Assembly: GCA_035252905.1 (NCBI GenBank)
Contig: DATFCQ010000332.1
Location: 106,213-170,212, forward strand
Length of the DNA stretch: 64,000 nucleotides
Origin: AP-15 sp035252905
GTDB taxonomy: Bacteria; Pseudomonadota; Alphaproteobacteria; ATCC43930; CGMCC-115725
Direction: 5' to 3'
The first letter of the stretch is position 1, and every line of letters begins with the position of its first letter. Shown in pieces: positions 9,139 to 15,580 of this stretch. The position numbers and the translations under genes were made by a program. The notes beneath the pieces are model-generated. The model worked only from the letters and a program-made list of their open reading frames with translations. It made no database searches and was not told the origin of the DNA.

Positions 9139-9483
9139 ATGCGCGCGATCGTCATCAATGCCGAGGACCGCACGATTACCGAAACCGATCTCAACGTTTC
9201 GCTCGCATCCCTGCAGCAGATCGTCGGCGGGATGATCGAGCCGGTCACTCTTGGCCTCGACGGCATTCATCATTGTTATGTGAACGAAGAAGCTCTGCTC
9301 GATCACCCGCAGTATTTCTTCATGTTCCGGGGCGGCCATCAGCCGCTCGCCGGCAATGGCGTCATCCTCTCCTTGACCGAGGAGGGCGAGGAGGCGCCTT
9401 GCACCCTCCCGCTCGAATGGGTCGCGGAGCGGGTCGACTTCATGGACCTGCACGCCGTGCGGCTCTGGGCGCGCGGCCATTAA
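9139..9483 (+). CDS. DUF3846 family protein
   Basis: A 114-residue protein. The pattern MRAIVINAEDRTITETD, LQQIVGGMIEPV, CYVNEEALL and QPLAGNGVILS matches the DUF3846 family, a small alpha/beta domain frequent on plasmids and phages with no known function. I start at 9139 because GGAGG (9127-9131) sits eight bases upstream; an in-frame ATG at 9073 would add a 22-residue tail encoded by the leader. That leader shares GAGAGCGCCCG...CCGGGTT with the leader at 15516-15567. Confidence 0.78.
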   Translation: MRAIVINAEDRTITETDLNVSLASLQQIVGGMIEPVTLGLDGIHHCYVNEEALLDHPQYFFMFRGGHQPLAGNGVILSLTEEGEEAPCTLPLEWVAERVDFMDLHAVRLWARGH

Positions 9484-9589
9484 ACGGCGGGCCGGCAAAG
9501 AGCGCTTGCCGGACAACCTTTCGCCGCCGGGGCGGCTTCGGCCGCCCTGTCCTTTTTTTTCCTCTCACGCCAATTTCTGGAGACCGATC

Positions 9590-10069
9590 ATGACCGACAA
9601 CCCGATCACGCCGGGCACACCTGACTCCGGCTACTTCCAATACCTGGCTGAGGAGCGCGCCTATGCCGAGCGCAACGAAGGCCTGCGCCCGGCCAACAAG
9701 ACCGCTCTCTTTGAGGCGCTGGCCAGCTCCGGCATCACCTCCGTCCTCGTCCGCTTCGATGGCGAGGGCGATAACGGCCAGATCGAGGAGATCGACGCCG
9801 TTTGCGGCGAGGCGCCGGCGGAACTGCCGTCCGGCGAGATCGAACTCGCCGAACCCGTCTGGGGCAGCACCGAGATCCGGCGCACCACCCTCTCCGTTTC
9901 CGATGCGATCGAAACGCTCGCCTACAACCTCCTCGAAGAGACGCACGGCGGCTGGGAAAACGGCGACGGGGCCTGGGGGGATTTCACGTTCGATGTCGCG
10001 GCTCGGTCGATCACCCTCGCCTACAACGAGCGCCACATGGAATCCGACTACTCCGAGCACGTATTCTGA
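9590..10069 (+). CDS. DUF6878-like protein
   Basis: A 159-residue acidic protein. The order ALASSGITSVLVRFDGEGD, then LAYNLLEETHGGWENGDGAW and FTFDVAARSITLAYNER at the C-terminus fits the DUF6878 family as I remember it. Its function is unknown. The start at 9590 follows TGGAGACCGATC. It is followed 11 bases later by a DUF6915-like gene, and the two probably form one transcript. Confidence 0.7.
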   Translation: MTDNPITPGTPDSGYFQYLAEERAYAERNEGLRPANKTALFEALASSGITSVLVRFDGEGDNGQIEEIDAVCGEAPAELPSGEIELAEPVWGSTEIRRTTLSVSDAIETLAYNLLEETHGGWENGDGAWGDFTFDVAARSITLAYNERHMESDYSEHVF

Positions 10070-10080
10070 AGGAGAGGGAA

Positions 10081-10443
10081 ATGGCCCACTGCTATTATCA
10101 CGCGCTGTCCTCGGTAAAAAAATGGGGCGGCACGGTCGAGGACTACTTAGATCTGCACCAGTGGTTTGACCAGTCGAAGAAGCTGGTTGCGGATTTCAGG
10201 CATCGTGCTCTCAGACACCACACAGAAGGTATATTCCTCCTGGAATCACTATACGGGCCCACGCGAACGATTTCAACCGGCCGCGTTGTGCCGGTGCGGC
10301 TGATCGGGGAAACGCACGTGCGAGAAGACCTCGGCTTCATCCCGAACTTTGCCGATTGGGTGCGCAGGATCCGCCCCGAACCCTGGATGGGCCGCGCCCG
10401 GCCGATCCACTGCGAAGTCGATCCGTTCGCTGTCGCCGGCTGA
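10081..10443 (+). CDS. DUF6915-like protein
   Basis: A 120-residue protein. The phrases MAHCYYHALSSVKKWGGTVE, FDQSKKLVADFRHRALRHH, EGIFLLESLYG and GFIPNFADWVRRIRPEPWMG are strongly patterned and match DUF6915 as I recall it. It contains several histidines but no catalytic motif I can name. GGAGAGGG lies just before the ATG. Function unknown; co-occurs with the DUF6878-like gene upstream. Confidence 0.68.
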   Translation: MAHCYYHALSSVKKWGGTVEDYLDLHQWFDQSKKLVADFRHRALRHHTEGIFLLESLYGPTRTISTGRVVPVRLIGETHVREDLGFIPNFADWVRRIRPEPWMGRARPIHCEVDPFAVAG

Positions 10444-10516
10444 TCCTCTTCCCGATCGCTCACTCCGCGAAGACCCGGCCTTGCGCCGGGTTTTCGCATT
10501 TCAGGAGATCATCGTC

Positions 10517-10585
10517 ATGGCGAATTACTGGCTGCCCACCGTCATTCAGCAGACAATCCCCGAGGCTGATATGACGCCGATCGAG
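10517..10585 (+). pseudogene. 5' part of a gene split by a recombinase element
   Basis: Encodes MANYWLPTVIQQTIPEADM and then TPIE before entering the mobile element. The right flank of the element continues in frame from the same GAG codon (13200-13202) with RLLLTQIFSSEPDGDG. Joining 10517-10585 to 13203-13637 restores one 167-residue reading frame. AGGAG at 10503-10507 is the ribosome-binding site. In the present sequence the frame runs only to a stop at 10598-10600, so the gene is inactivated. Confidence 0.8.
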
Positions 10586-10594
10586 CCGACGCTT

Positions 10595-12697
10595 TCATGA
10601 TGCCTCCTTTCTTGATCGTCTGGTGTGTCGCAGGCGCTCGCGAAGGTGGGTGATCTGTCCCTCGGAAAGATCGATTTGCCAGGGTAGCCCCTTCACCAGC
10701 TGCCGCCCGCGCACCAACCCGCGCGCGAGATACTTGAAGACGGTCTGCGGCGTGATGCCGAGCGCCGCCGCGGCGCCCTGGATCGAATAGGTGCCGTCGG
10801 GCCAGCGCGGCGGGTTCGCGCTCATCCCATTGATCTTCACCGTCGCAAGGCCAAAGCGTTTGCGCAGCAGCCAGGCGGTCTTGCCGGTGAAGGCGCGGCC
10901 ATACGCACCGACAAAACCCTCCCGGTTCAGCACCGCTGCGATCTCCTTGTCCATCTTGCCGGCGCTGTTGAGCGCGGTCACGCGCCGGCGCAGCCGATCG
11001 AGACCGACGTATTCGCGGTAGGTATGGACGCACCGCCGCACACAATGCTCGCTGGTCGCTCCCGTCTGCCACACGATCTTGAGCCACACCTGGCCCGGCA
11101 CGCGCTTCCGGTCGAGAACCACCTCGCGGATGACAAAGCGCAACAAGCGCTTGCGTTCGGCCGCGATGGTCGTCGCTGCATGCCAGATCCGCGGCAGGTT
11201 CTCGCCCAGAGTTTGCAGCGCTACCCGATCGGCCTCATTCAAGACGAGCGGCTCGGCCAGGCGCCAGCGCTCGTAGTCCTGTTCAATCGCTTCGGCGGCG
11301 CGCAGCTTCTCCTCCCAGGCCCGTTCCAGCGAGCGCGCCACCAGGCGGTTCTCGGGTTCGACCGCGTCGTATTGGCGGCGTGCCCGTTCGGCCTCATAAC
11401 GGGCGCGTTCGCGCCGCAAGGCCCATTGCTTCTCCAGCCGGCGCGCTTCCTCCTGCAACTGCCCGAGTGCCGCGACGGCGATGGCGATCCAGTCGGGGGT
11501 CAGGGCGTCAAGAAGCGTGCGCTCGATAAAGGTGTCGATCGGCAAGGCGCGCACGTCCTGGCAGATCGGGCCGGCGCTGAAGTCGCGATCGGTGCGGCAG
11601 CAGTAGACCGGGTACTCGCCGTTTGCGCCGGTGTAGTGCAGGCTCATCCGTCGCCCGCAGCGCCCGCACAGGGCGATGCCTTGCAGCAACGCGCTGCCCC
11701 GGAGCGGCGCACCGGCATGACCGGCCGCGTGGCGATAGGAGTTGTCCACCATGCGCCGCTGGTTGGCCATGAACGCCTCCCAGGAGATATAGCCGGGATG
11801 CGCCGCCGGCAGACACACCGCCCACGCGCCGAGGGCGACCTTGGTCCTCGCCGAGCGCGCTCCGCTCCGTCGCCGCACCGGGTCCACCTGCCGGCGGCCA
11901 TAGACATACGCCCCGGCATAAGCCGGGTTTTGCAGGATGAGCCGGACCCGCGCGGTGTCGGCCTCGCGCCACACCACCTCATGCGGCGCCGGGCCGCGCA
12001 GCACGCGCACCGGCAGCGGCAGATCGTGGGCACGCAGGTAGCGCATCACCCCGCGCGCGCTCTGCAGTTCGGCGAACTTGGCAAAGACCAGCTGCACGCG
12101 CGCCTGGACCTCCTCGTCGGGGTTGCGGATGATCGCCCCCGCGCGGTCGTAGGCGAACCCGGCCGGCAAATGCATCCGCAACTCGCCGCGCGCCGCTTTT
12201 TGAAGTTCACCCTGGTGCAGGCGCAGGCGGATCTGGTGCAGCTCGGCTTCGCTCATGATCCCCGATAGGCCGAGCAGCAGGCGGTCGTGATAAGCCCCCG
12301 GATCATAGAGGCGCTCGCCGTCGGCCAGAATCACGCCAAACAGCGAGCACAGTTCGAGAAGCTGGTGCCAATCGCGATTGTTGCGCGCCAACCGGGAGGC
12401 GTCGAGACTGAGCACAAGACCGGCGTTGCCCAGCCCGATCTCGGCGATCAGCCGCTGAAAACCGTGCCGCTCGGCGCTCTCTGCCCCCGACTTGCCGAGA
12501 TCCTCGTCGATGACGTGGACGCGCTCGCGCGGCCAACCGAGACTGACGGCGCGGTCGACGAGACGATACTGCAACTCGGTGCTTTCCTGGTTCTGGCGGA
12601 CCTGGGTGAGCGAGGATTGGCGCACATAGACGTAGGCGAGCTTGGCGCGGTGCGCGGCGCTCACCCGCTCGTCAGCGCTGTTCGCGGCGCTCAGCAC
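10595..12697 (-). CDS. Large serine recombinase
   Basis: A 700-residue serine recombinase. The N-terminal resolvase domain contains YVRQSS with the predicted nucleophile Ser28, then LSLDASRLARNNRDW and GLSGIMSEAELHQI. It is followed by a recombinase domain (LPAGFAYD through NPAYAGAYVYGRR), a zinc ribbon (CGRCGRRMSLHY, CCRTD, C) and a coiled-coil. A C-terminal HTH-like region (IQGAAAALGITPQTVFKYL) is unusual for phage integrases. It presumably catalyses movement of the element that carries it. It overlaps the upstream gene by seven bases, and its 3' end lies 10 bases inside the element boundary. Confidence 0.9.
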   Translation of the reverse strand: MLSAANSADERVSAAHRAKLAYVYVRQSSLTQVRQNQESTELQYRLVDRAVSLGWPRERVHVIDEDLGKSGAESAERHGFQRLIAEIGLGNAGLVLSLDASRLARNNRDWHQLLELCSLFGVILADGERLYDPGAYHDRLLLGLSGIMSEAELHQIRLRLHQGELQKAARGELRMHLPAGFAYDRAGAIIRNPDEEVQARVQLVFAKFAELQSARGVMRYLRAHDLPLPVRVLRGPAPHEVVWREADTARVRLILQNPAYAGAYVYGRRQVDPVRRRSGARSARTKVALGAWAVCLPAAHPGYISWEAFMANQRRMVDNSYRHAAGHAGAPLRGSALLQGIALCGRCGRRMSLHYTGANGEYPVYCCRTDRDFSAGPICQDVRALPIDTFIERTLLDALTPDWIAIAVAALGQLQEEARRLEKQWALRRERARYEAERARRQYDAVEPENRLVARSLERAWEEKLRAAEAIEQDYERWRLAEPLVLNEADRVALQTLGENLPRIWHAATTIAAERKRLLRFVIREVVLDRKRVPGQVWLKIVWQTGATSEHCVRRCVHTYREYVGLDRLRRRVTALNSAGKMDKEIAAVLNREGFVGAYGRAFTGKTAWLLRKRFGLATVKINGMSANPPRWPDGTYSIQGAAAALGITPQTVFKYLARGLVRGRQLVKGLPWQIDLSEGQITHLRERLRHTRRSRKEAS

Positions 12698-13161
12698 GGG
12701 AGGTCTCCATCACCGCGCGGCTTTCCGGTGCCATCCGCCGCAGCAGGTCGCCGAGAAGGCGGGCGATCTGGGTTTGCGTTTCGCTCGGCAGGTCCGGCCA
12801 GGGCCGCAACCGCTGCGACGCGGGTGGGACAAGGCGGGGCGGATGCGGCAACGGGGGAGGAGCAGTCGTCACAGGTCACCTCCTCGACGGGAGCGGCGAG
12901 GCGGGCGACGATATGACGGGCCAAGGGAAGCAGCGTGCCGACGCTGACAGGAAAACCGTTACGTAACGAAAGGACAGGGGCGAGCGGCAGGGTCTCCGAC
13001 GGCTCGGCGAGATCGGTGCTCGAACGGTGCAGCGAACGGCGGCGCCCGTCCGACAGCGCGACGACGACATAGGCCGAGCCGATCGTCGAGCGTGGCGACA
13101 CCAGCCGCAGCCGCTGACCCGACAAGGCGTGACGCGGGTCCGTTACGGTGACGTGGGACAC
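12691..13161 (-). CDS. DUF5372-like accessory protein of the recombinase element
   Basis: A 156-residue protein starting at GTG (13161). Its N-terminus (VTDPRHALSGQRLRLVSP, ALSDGRRRSLHRSSTDL) resembles the small DUF5372 proteins that often precede large serine recombinases. The C-terminus is low-complexity and rich in proline and alanine. It is translationally coupled to the recombinase. The start codon lies within the right subterminal inverted repeat, so the recombinase could repress its own operon when bound to the end. That last point is inference. Confidence 0.6.
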   Translation of the reverse strand: MSHVTVTDPRHALSGQRLRLVSPRSTIGSAYVVVALSDGRRRSLHRSSTDLAEPSETLPLAPVLSLRNGFPVSVGTLLPLARHIVARLAAPVEEVTCDDCSSPVAASAPPCPTRVAAVAALAGPAERNANPDRPPSRRPAAADGTGKPRGDGDLPC

Positions 13162-13199
13162 CAGTCCGTCAAGAATGGTGGCAGCCTGCGGTGTCCGGG

Positions 13200-13637
13200 G
13201 AGCGGCTTCTGCTGACGCAGATTTTCAGCTCGGAGCCTGACGGCGACGGCCTCTATTTCTACGCCGAGGAGGGTCCCTCGGACCTCGCGGTGGCCGACCG
13301 CGGCGAACTCGAAAAGGCACTCGCCGCATCCCGCAAAGCCGGCGACAGCAGGGCCGCCCATCATGTTGCCAACTGCCTTGCCCAATATCCAGCCGATGAG
13401 GCCGAAGTCGAAATCGATCTCAGCGGCGCCATCTCCTGGGAGACTTTTGTTCAGGACATCGTGCGCCGCTCGCCGCGGCTGCGCTATGTCAGCGTAATCT
13501 CGTCCTTCAATTGTTCAAAGCCGCGGCCGGACGGATTTGGCGGCTTGGCGGTGCTGATCACGGCCGCGTGCATTTTCGGCAAATCCACCGACGATCTGAT
13601 CGCGGAGTTCCTCAAGGAGGCGGGCATCGACGCCTGA
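13200..13637 (+). pseudogene. 3' part of the gene split by the recombinase element
   Basis: Continues the reading frame of 10517-10585 from the shared GAG codon: ERLLLTQIFSSEPDGDGLYF, then an acidic region, ISWETFVQDIVRRSPRLRYV and a C-terminal STDDLIAEFLKEAGIDA. A GTG at 13191 could start a truncated product, but it lies in element DNA without a ribosome-binding site. No domain was recognised in the reconstructed 167-residue protein. Confidence 0.75.
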
Positions 13638-13690
13638 GGACATCCGCCTTCCTCTCCCGCGGGAGAGAGAGGGCAGCAGAAAACGGGCGA

Positions 13691-13776
13691 GCCCGGAAGG
13701 CGGCGAGAGAGCACCCCGCCGGGCCTCCCCCGGATCGCTGCGTGTCCGGGGGTTTCAGCCCACTGTCTCTGCTCTC
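13691..13776 (+). promoter_or_regulatory. Pseudoknot-like leader, copy 2
   Basis: GCCCGG (13691-13696) can pair with CCGGGC (13719-13724), which lies in the loop of GAGAGCA (13707-13713) paired with TGCTCTC (13770-13776). An extra hairpin (CCCCCGGA with TCCGGGGG, 13727-13752) is inserted in the loop. The second stem ends 13 bases before the ATG at 13790. Relative to copies 1 and 3 the paired bases differ but remain complementary. Confidence 0.45.
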
Positions 13777-13789
13777 GGAGATCCTCTCG

Positions 13790-14047
13790 ATGACCGGCAT
13801 CACGCCAGCCCAGACACGCGCGCATCTGCGCCAATACCATTTTGCGCACATTCACCCCGCGATCACCGCCGAACGGGTCGCCGACGCGGTCGAGCGCGAA
13901 CTCGTCTGTCTCGATAATCCGGGCTTCTGCCTTGCTTGCGGGGCGGAGGCCGGGGGCGTCGAGCCGGACGCCGAGCAGTACGAATGTGAGAGCTGCGGTG
14001 AGGCGGCCGTGTACGGCGCCGCCGAAATCCTGATCGCCATCGCCTGA
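13790..14047 (+). CDS. Small zinc-ribbon-like protein
   Basis: An 85-residue protein starting MTGITPAQTRAHLRQYHFAH. It carries two CxxC pairs, CLAC and CESC, about 21 residues apart, a pattern typical of a zinc ribbon. Function unknown. It follows the structured leader copy 2 and has GGAGATCC before the ATG. The 3' end and the following spacer are duplicated upstream of the gene at 14838. Confidence 0.6.
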   Translation: MTGITPAQTRAHLRQYHFAHIHPAITAERVADAVERELVCLDNPGFCLACGAEAGGVEPDAEQYECESCGEAAVYGAAEILIAIA

Positions 14048-14109
14048 CCGGTCGGAAAAGCCGCCGGGCCGGGCGCCTCGCCGGACATCCGGGGCGGAGA
14101 CAAGGAATG
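14014..14109 (+). repeat. About 90-bp direct repeat, copy 1
   Basis: The stretch from GCGCCGCCGAAATCCTGATC to CCGGGGCGGAGACAAG is repeated with few changes at 14751-14839. Each copy ends at the start codon of the next gene (14107 and 14838). A shorter third piece, AATCCTGGTCGCCATCGCCT, lies at 15186-15205. It includes the end of the zinc-ribbon gene here but mostly non-coding DNA in copy 2. Confidence 0.7.
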
Positions 14110-14322
14110 GAAGGGGCCGTTCGGAAAAATCTTCACGAGCGCCGCGAGCTGGCAATCGTCAACACGCGAAAGACGCTCGTCTTTGCCCTCTATCAGCTCG
14201 AGGAGGCGACAAAATACCCGGATCTGACCTGCCCTGACGCACGCCGCGCCCTTATCCACGCTAGGAGGGCGATCGAAGACGCCGCTCTCTTTGCAGATTT
14301 TGGCATCGATGGGAGGCGCTGA
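14107..14322 (+). CDS. Small hypothetical helical protein
   Basis: A 71-residue, predicted mostly helical protein starting MEGAVRKNLHERRELAIVNT. No domain recognised. It begins at the end of the 90-bp direct repeat, which also supplies its ribosome-binding site, and is separated by three bases from the next gene. Confidence 0.55.
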   Translation: MEGAVRKNLHERRELAIVNTRKTLVFALYQLEEATKYPDLTCPDARRALIHARRAIEDAALFADFGIDGRR

Positions 14323-14325
14323 GCC

Positions 14326-14541
14326 ATGACGCTGAAAGAGGTGAAGCGCTGCATCGCGCTCCTGGAACGATACGATCGTCGCGAACTCCGGCGCGAGAAG
14401 GCCGTGCATCACGCCTACGATCATCCAGGCGCCGGAGCCGCCGACCGGGAGATGGCGGTTGCGGAGAACTGGGGCGAGAAGACGCGCGCGGCCTGGAATG
14501 CGGCCATGAAAATCCTGCGGCGCGAAGCAGGGGAGAAGTGA
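14326..14541 (+). CDS. Small hypothetical helical protein
   Basis: A 71-residue basic helical protein starting MTLKEVKRCIALLERYDRRE. It starts three bases after the previous stop with GGGAGGCG before the ATG, and ends three bases before the next start, so it is part of a compact operon. No known domain. Confidence 0.55.
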   Translation: MTLKEVKRCIALLERYDRRELRREKAVHHAYDHPGAGAADREMAVAENWGEKTRAAWNAAMKILRREAGEK

Positions 14542-14544
14542 GCG

Positions 14545-14769
14545 ATGGCCAATCACCCCGATCGCGCCACGCCGGCGCCGCTTTACCGCGTAGAGCAAGG
14601 AATAGCGCACGCGGATCAGATCGGTTGGCGCTATTGGGAGGATTACCGCGACCGCACGGCGGCGCTGGCCGAGGCCCGGCGCCTCGGTTTCGCCCGTGTG
14701 CTCGAGTTGCGCCAGATTGCCGAGTTTCGCAACGGGCGCCGTTGGCCGCCGGCGCCGCCGAAACCCTGA
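14545..14769 (+). CDS. Small hypothetical protein
   Basis: A 74-residue protein starting MANHPDRATPAPLYRVEQGI, with WRYWEDYRDRTAALAEARRL in the middle. GGGGAG precedes the ATG. The last six residues (PAPPKP) are encoded by the start of the duplicated 90-bp block, so the native C-terminus may have been replaced. No known domain. Confidence 0.5.
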   Translation: MANHPDRATPAPLYRVEQGIAHADQIGWRYWEDYRDRTAALAEARRLGFARVLELRQIAEFRNGRRWPPAPPKP

Positions 14770-14839
14770 TCGCCATCGCCCGACCGGTAGAAAACGCCAC
14801 CGGGCGCCCCGCCGGAGATCCGGGGCGGAGACAAGAAAT
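14751..14839 (+). repeat. About 90-bp direct repeat, copy 2
   Basis: Near-identical to 14014-14109 (GGCGCCGCCGAAACCCTGAT at the start, CGGGGCGGAGACAAGAAATG at the end). It duplicates the gene-proximal leader and places the same ribosome-binding context before the gene at 14838. Confidence 0.7.
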
Positions 14840-15074
14840 GCCAAAGCTTTCCGATGCCATCACGGCCGCGATCCGCGACGTGCCGGCCAGCCGCTTGCCG
14901 GTCGTTTTTATCGGGCGCGAGCCGCGCCTGCTTGGACAGATCGAGCACACCGAAAGCATTGAGCGCATCAGGATGCTTGTTGACCCGATGCTTTTTGCGG
15001 CGCGCCTCAGCACGACATACATTTCGCGCGCGCAACTCGATAACGGCCGCATCCTCGTCATTGCCCACGGTTGA
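14838..15074 (+). CDS. Hypothetical protein, 78 residues
   Basis: Starts MPKLSDAITAAIRDVPASRL. No domain recognised; a central EHTESIERIRMLVDPMLF helix is followed by a short strand-rich end. The start is fixed by the duplicated leader that ends at its ATG. Followed by the terminator-like hairpin at 15151-15169. Confidence 0.5.
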   Translation: MPKLSDAITAAIRDVPASRLPVVFIGREPRLLGQIEHTESIERIRMLVDPMLFAARLSTTYISRAQLDNGRILVIAHG

Positions 15075-15434
15075 GCGGCGGGCAGGCGGCAACAGGGTGA
15101 GCCGCTAATCGCCGTCTATCGGCGCAAAATCTCATATGCCGGCAACTCCAGGGTCCGCGCCGCAGACCCTTATTCATTTTCATTCGAAATCCTGGTCGCC
15201 ATCGCCTGATCGACCGGGATTGCCCTGTCGACGGCGGAGCGGGTCGTCCCTGAAGTCCATAAGGGGGACCCGCGCATCGCGGAGCGACCGCCACGAGTCT
15301 GGCGGAGCGATGCGCGGGGAATAATTGTGGACCCTCGGGGGCGAGCCGCGGCGGTTCCAAGGTGCCGGCCGGACTCATACGGCGCCGCAAGAGACCCGGG
15401 CGCAATCGCAAAATCCATATCCTCGACAACTCCA

Positions 15435-15458
15435 GGGCCCGCAGCGCGGGCCCTTTTT
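15435..15458 (+). terminator. Rho-independent terminator
   Basis: GGGCCCGC, loop AGC, GCGGGCCC, then five T residues. A weaker, sequence-related copy (GGGTC...GACCC followed by TTATT) lies at 15151-15173. The two share flanking bases, suggesting duplication of a terminator unit. Confidence 0.75.
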
Positions 15459-15515
15459 CATTTCGACGGCTCCGCCGAGCCTGCCCGAGAGGAAAAGCAA
15501 GGCCGTGAGCGGGTG

Positions 15516-15567
15516 AATCCGGAAGGAGACGAGAGAGCGCCCGACCGGGTTCCCTGACCTCGCTCTC
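15516..15567 (+). promoter_or_regulatory. Pseudoknot-like leader, copy 3
   Basis: AATCCGG (15516-15522) can pair with CCGGGTT (15545-15551, one G-U pair), lying in the loop of GAGAGCG (15533-15539) paired perfectly with CGCTCTC (15561-15567). It ends 13 bases before the ATG at 15581, the same spacing as copies 1 and 2. Confidence 0.45.
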
Positions 15568-15580
15568 GGAGCTCCCTCCC

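Larger units (their letters stand above)
10583..13199 (-). mobile_element. 2.6-kb serine-recombinase mobile element
   Basis: The boundaries come from the interrupted host gene. GAGC occurs at 10583-10586 and again at 13200-13203, and removing the interval restores one open frame. The two ends carry matching subterminal inverted repeats 23-24 bases inside the boundaries: TTCTTGA-N4-CTGGTG at 10609-10625 and its inverse at 13159-13175, matching at 13 of 17 positions. The cargo is only a large serine recombinase and a small upstream gene. The element therefore looks minimal and autonomous. Confidence 0.8.
15075..15580 (+). other. Structured intergenic region before the strawberry-notch gene
   Basis: No credible gene in 506 bases, but several structures. 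There is a terminator-like hairpin at 15151-15169, and a partial third copy of the direct repeat near 15186. CCCGCGCATCGC (15269-15280) pairs perfectly with GCGATGCGCGGG (15307-15318) around an inner CCGCCA/TGGCGG stem. A strong terminator lies at 15435-15458 and leader copy 3 at 15516-15567. The phrase CAACTCCAGGGYCCGC precedes both terminators, so this part was probably also duplicated. Confidence 0.55.

Noticed and set aside
11024..12268. 414-residue plus-strand frame opposite the recombinase
   Set aside because: Mirror frame of the recombinase, rich in Arg, Ala and Gly, with no recognisable domain.
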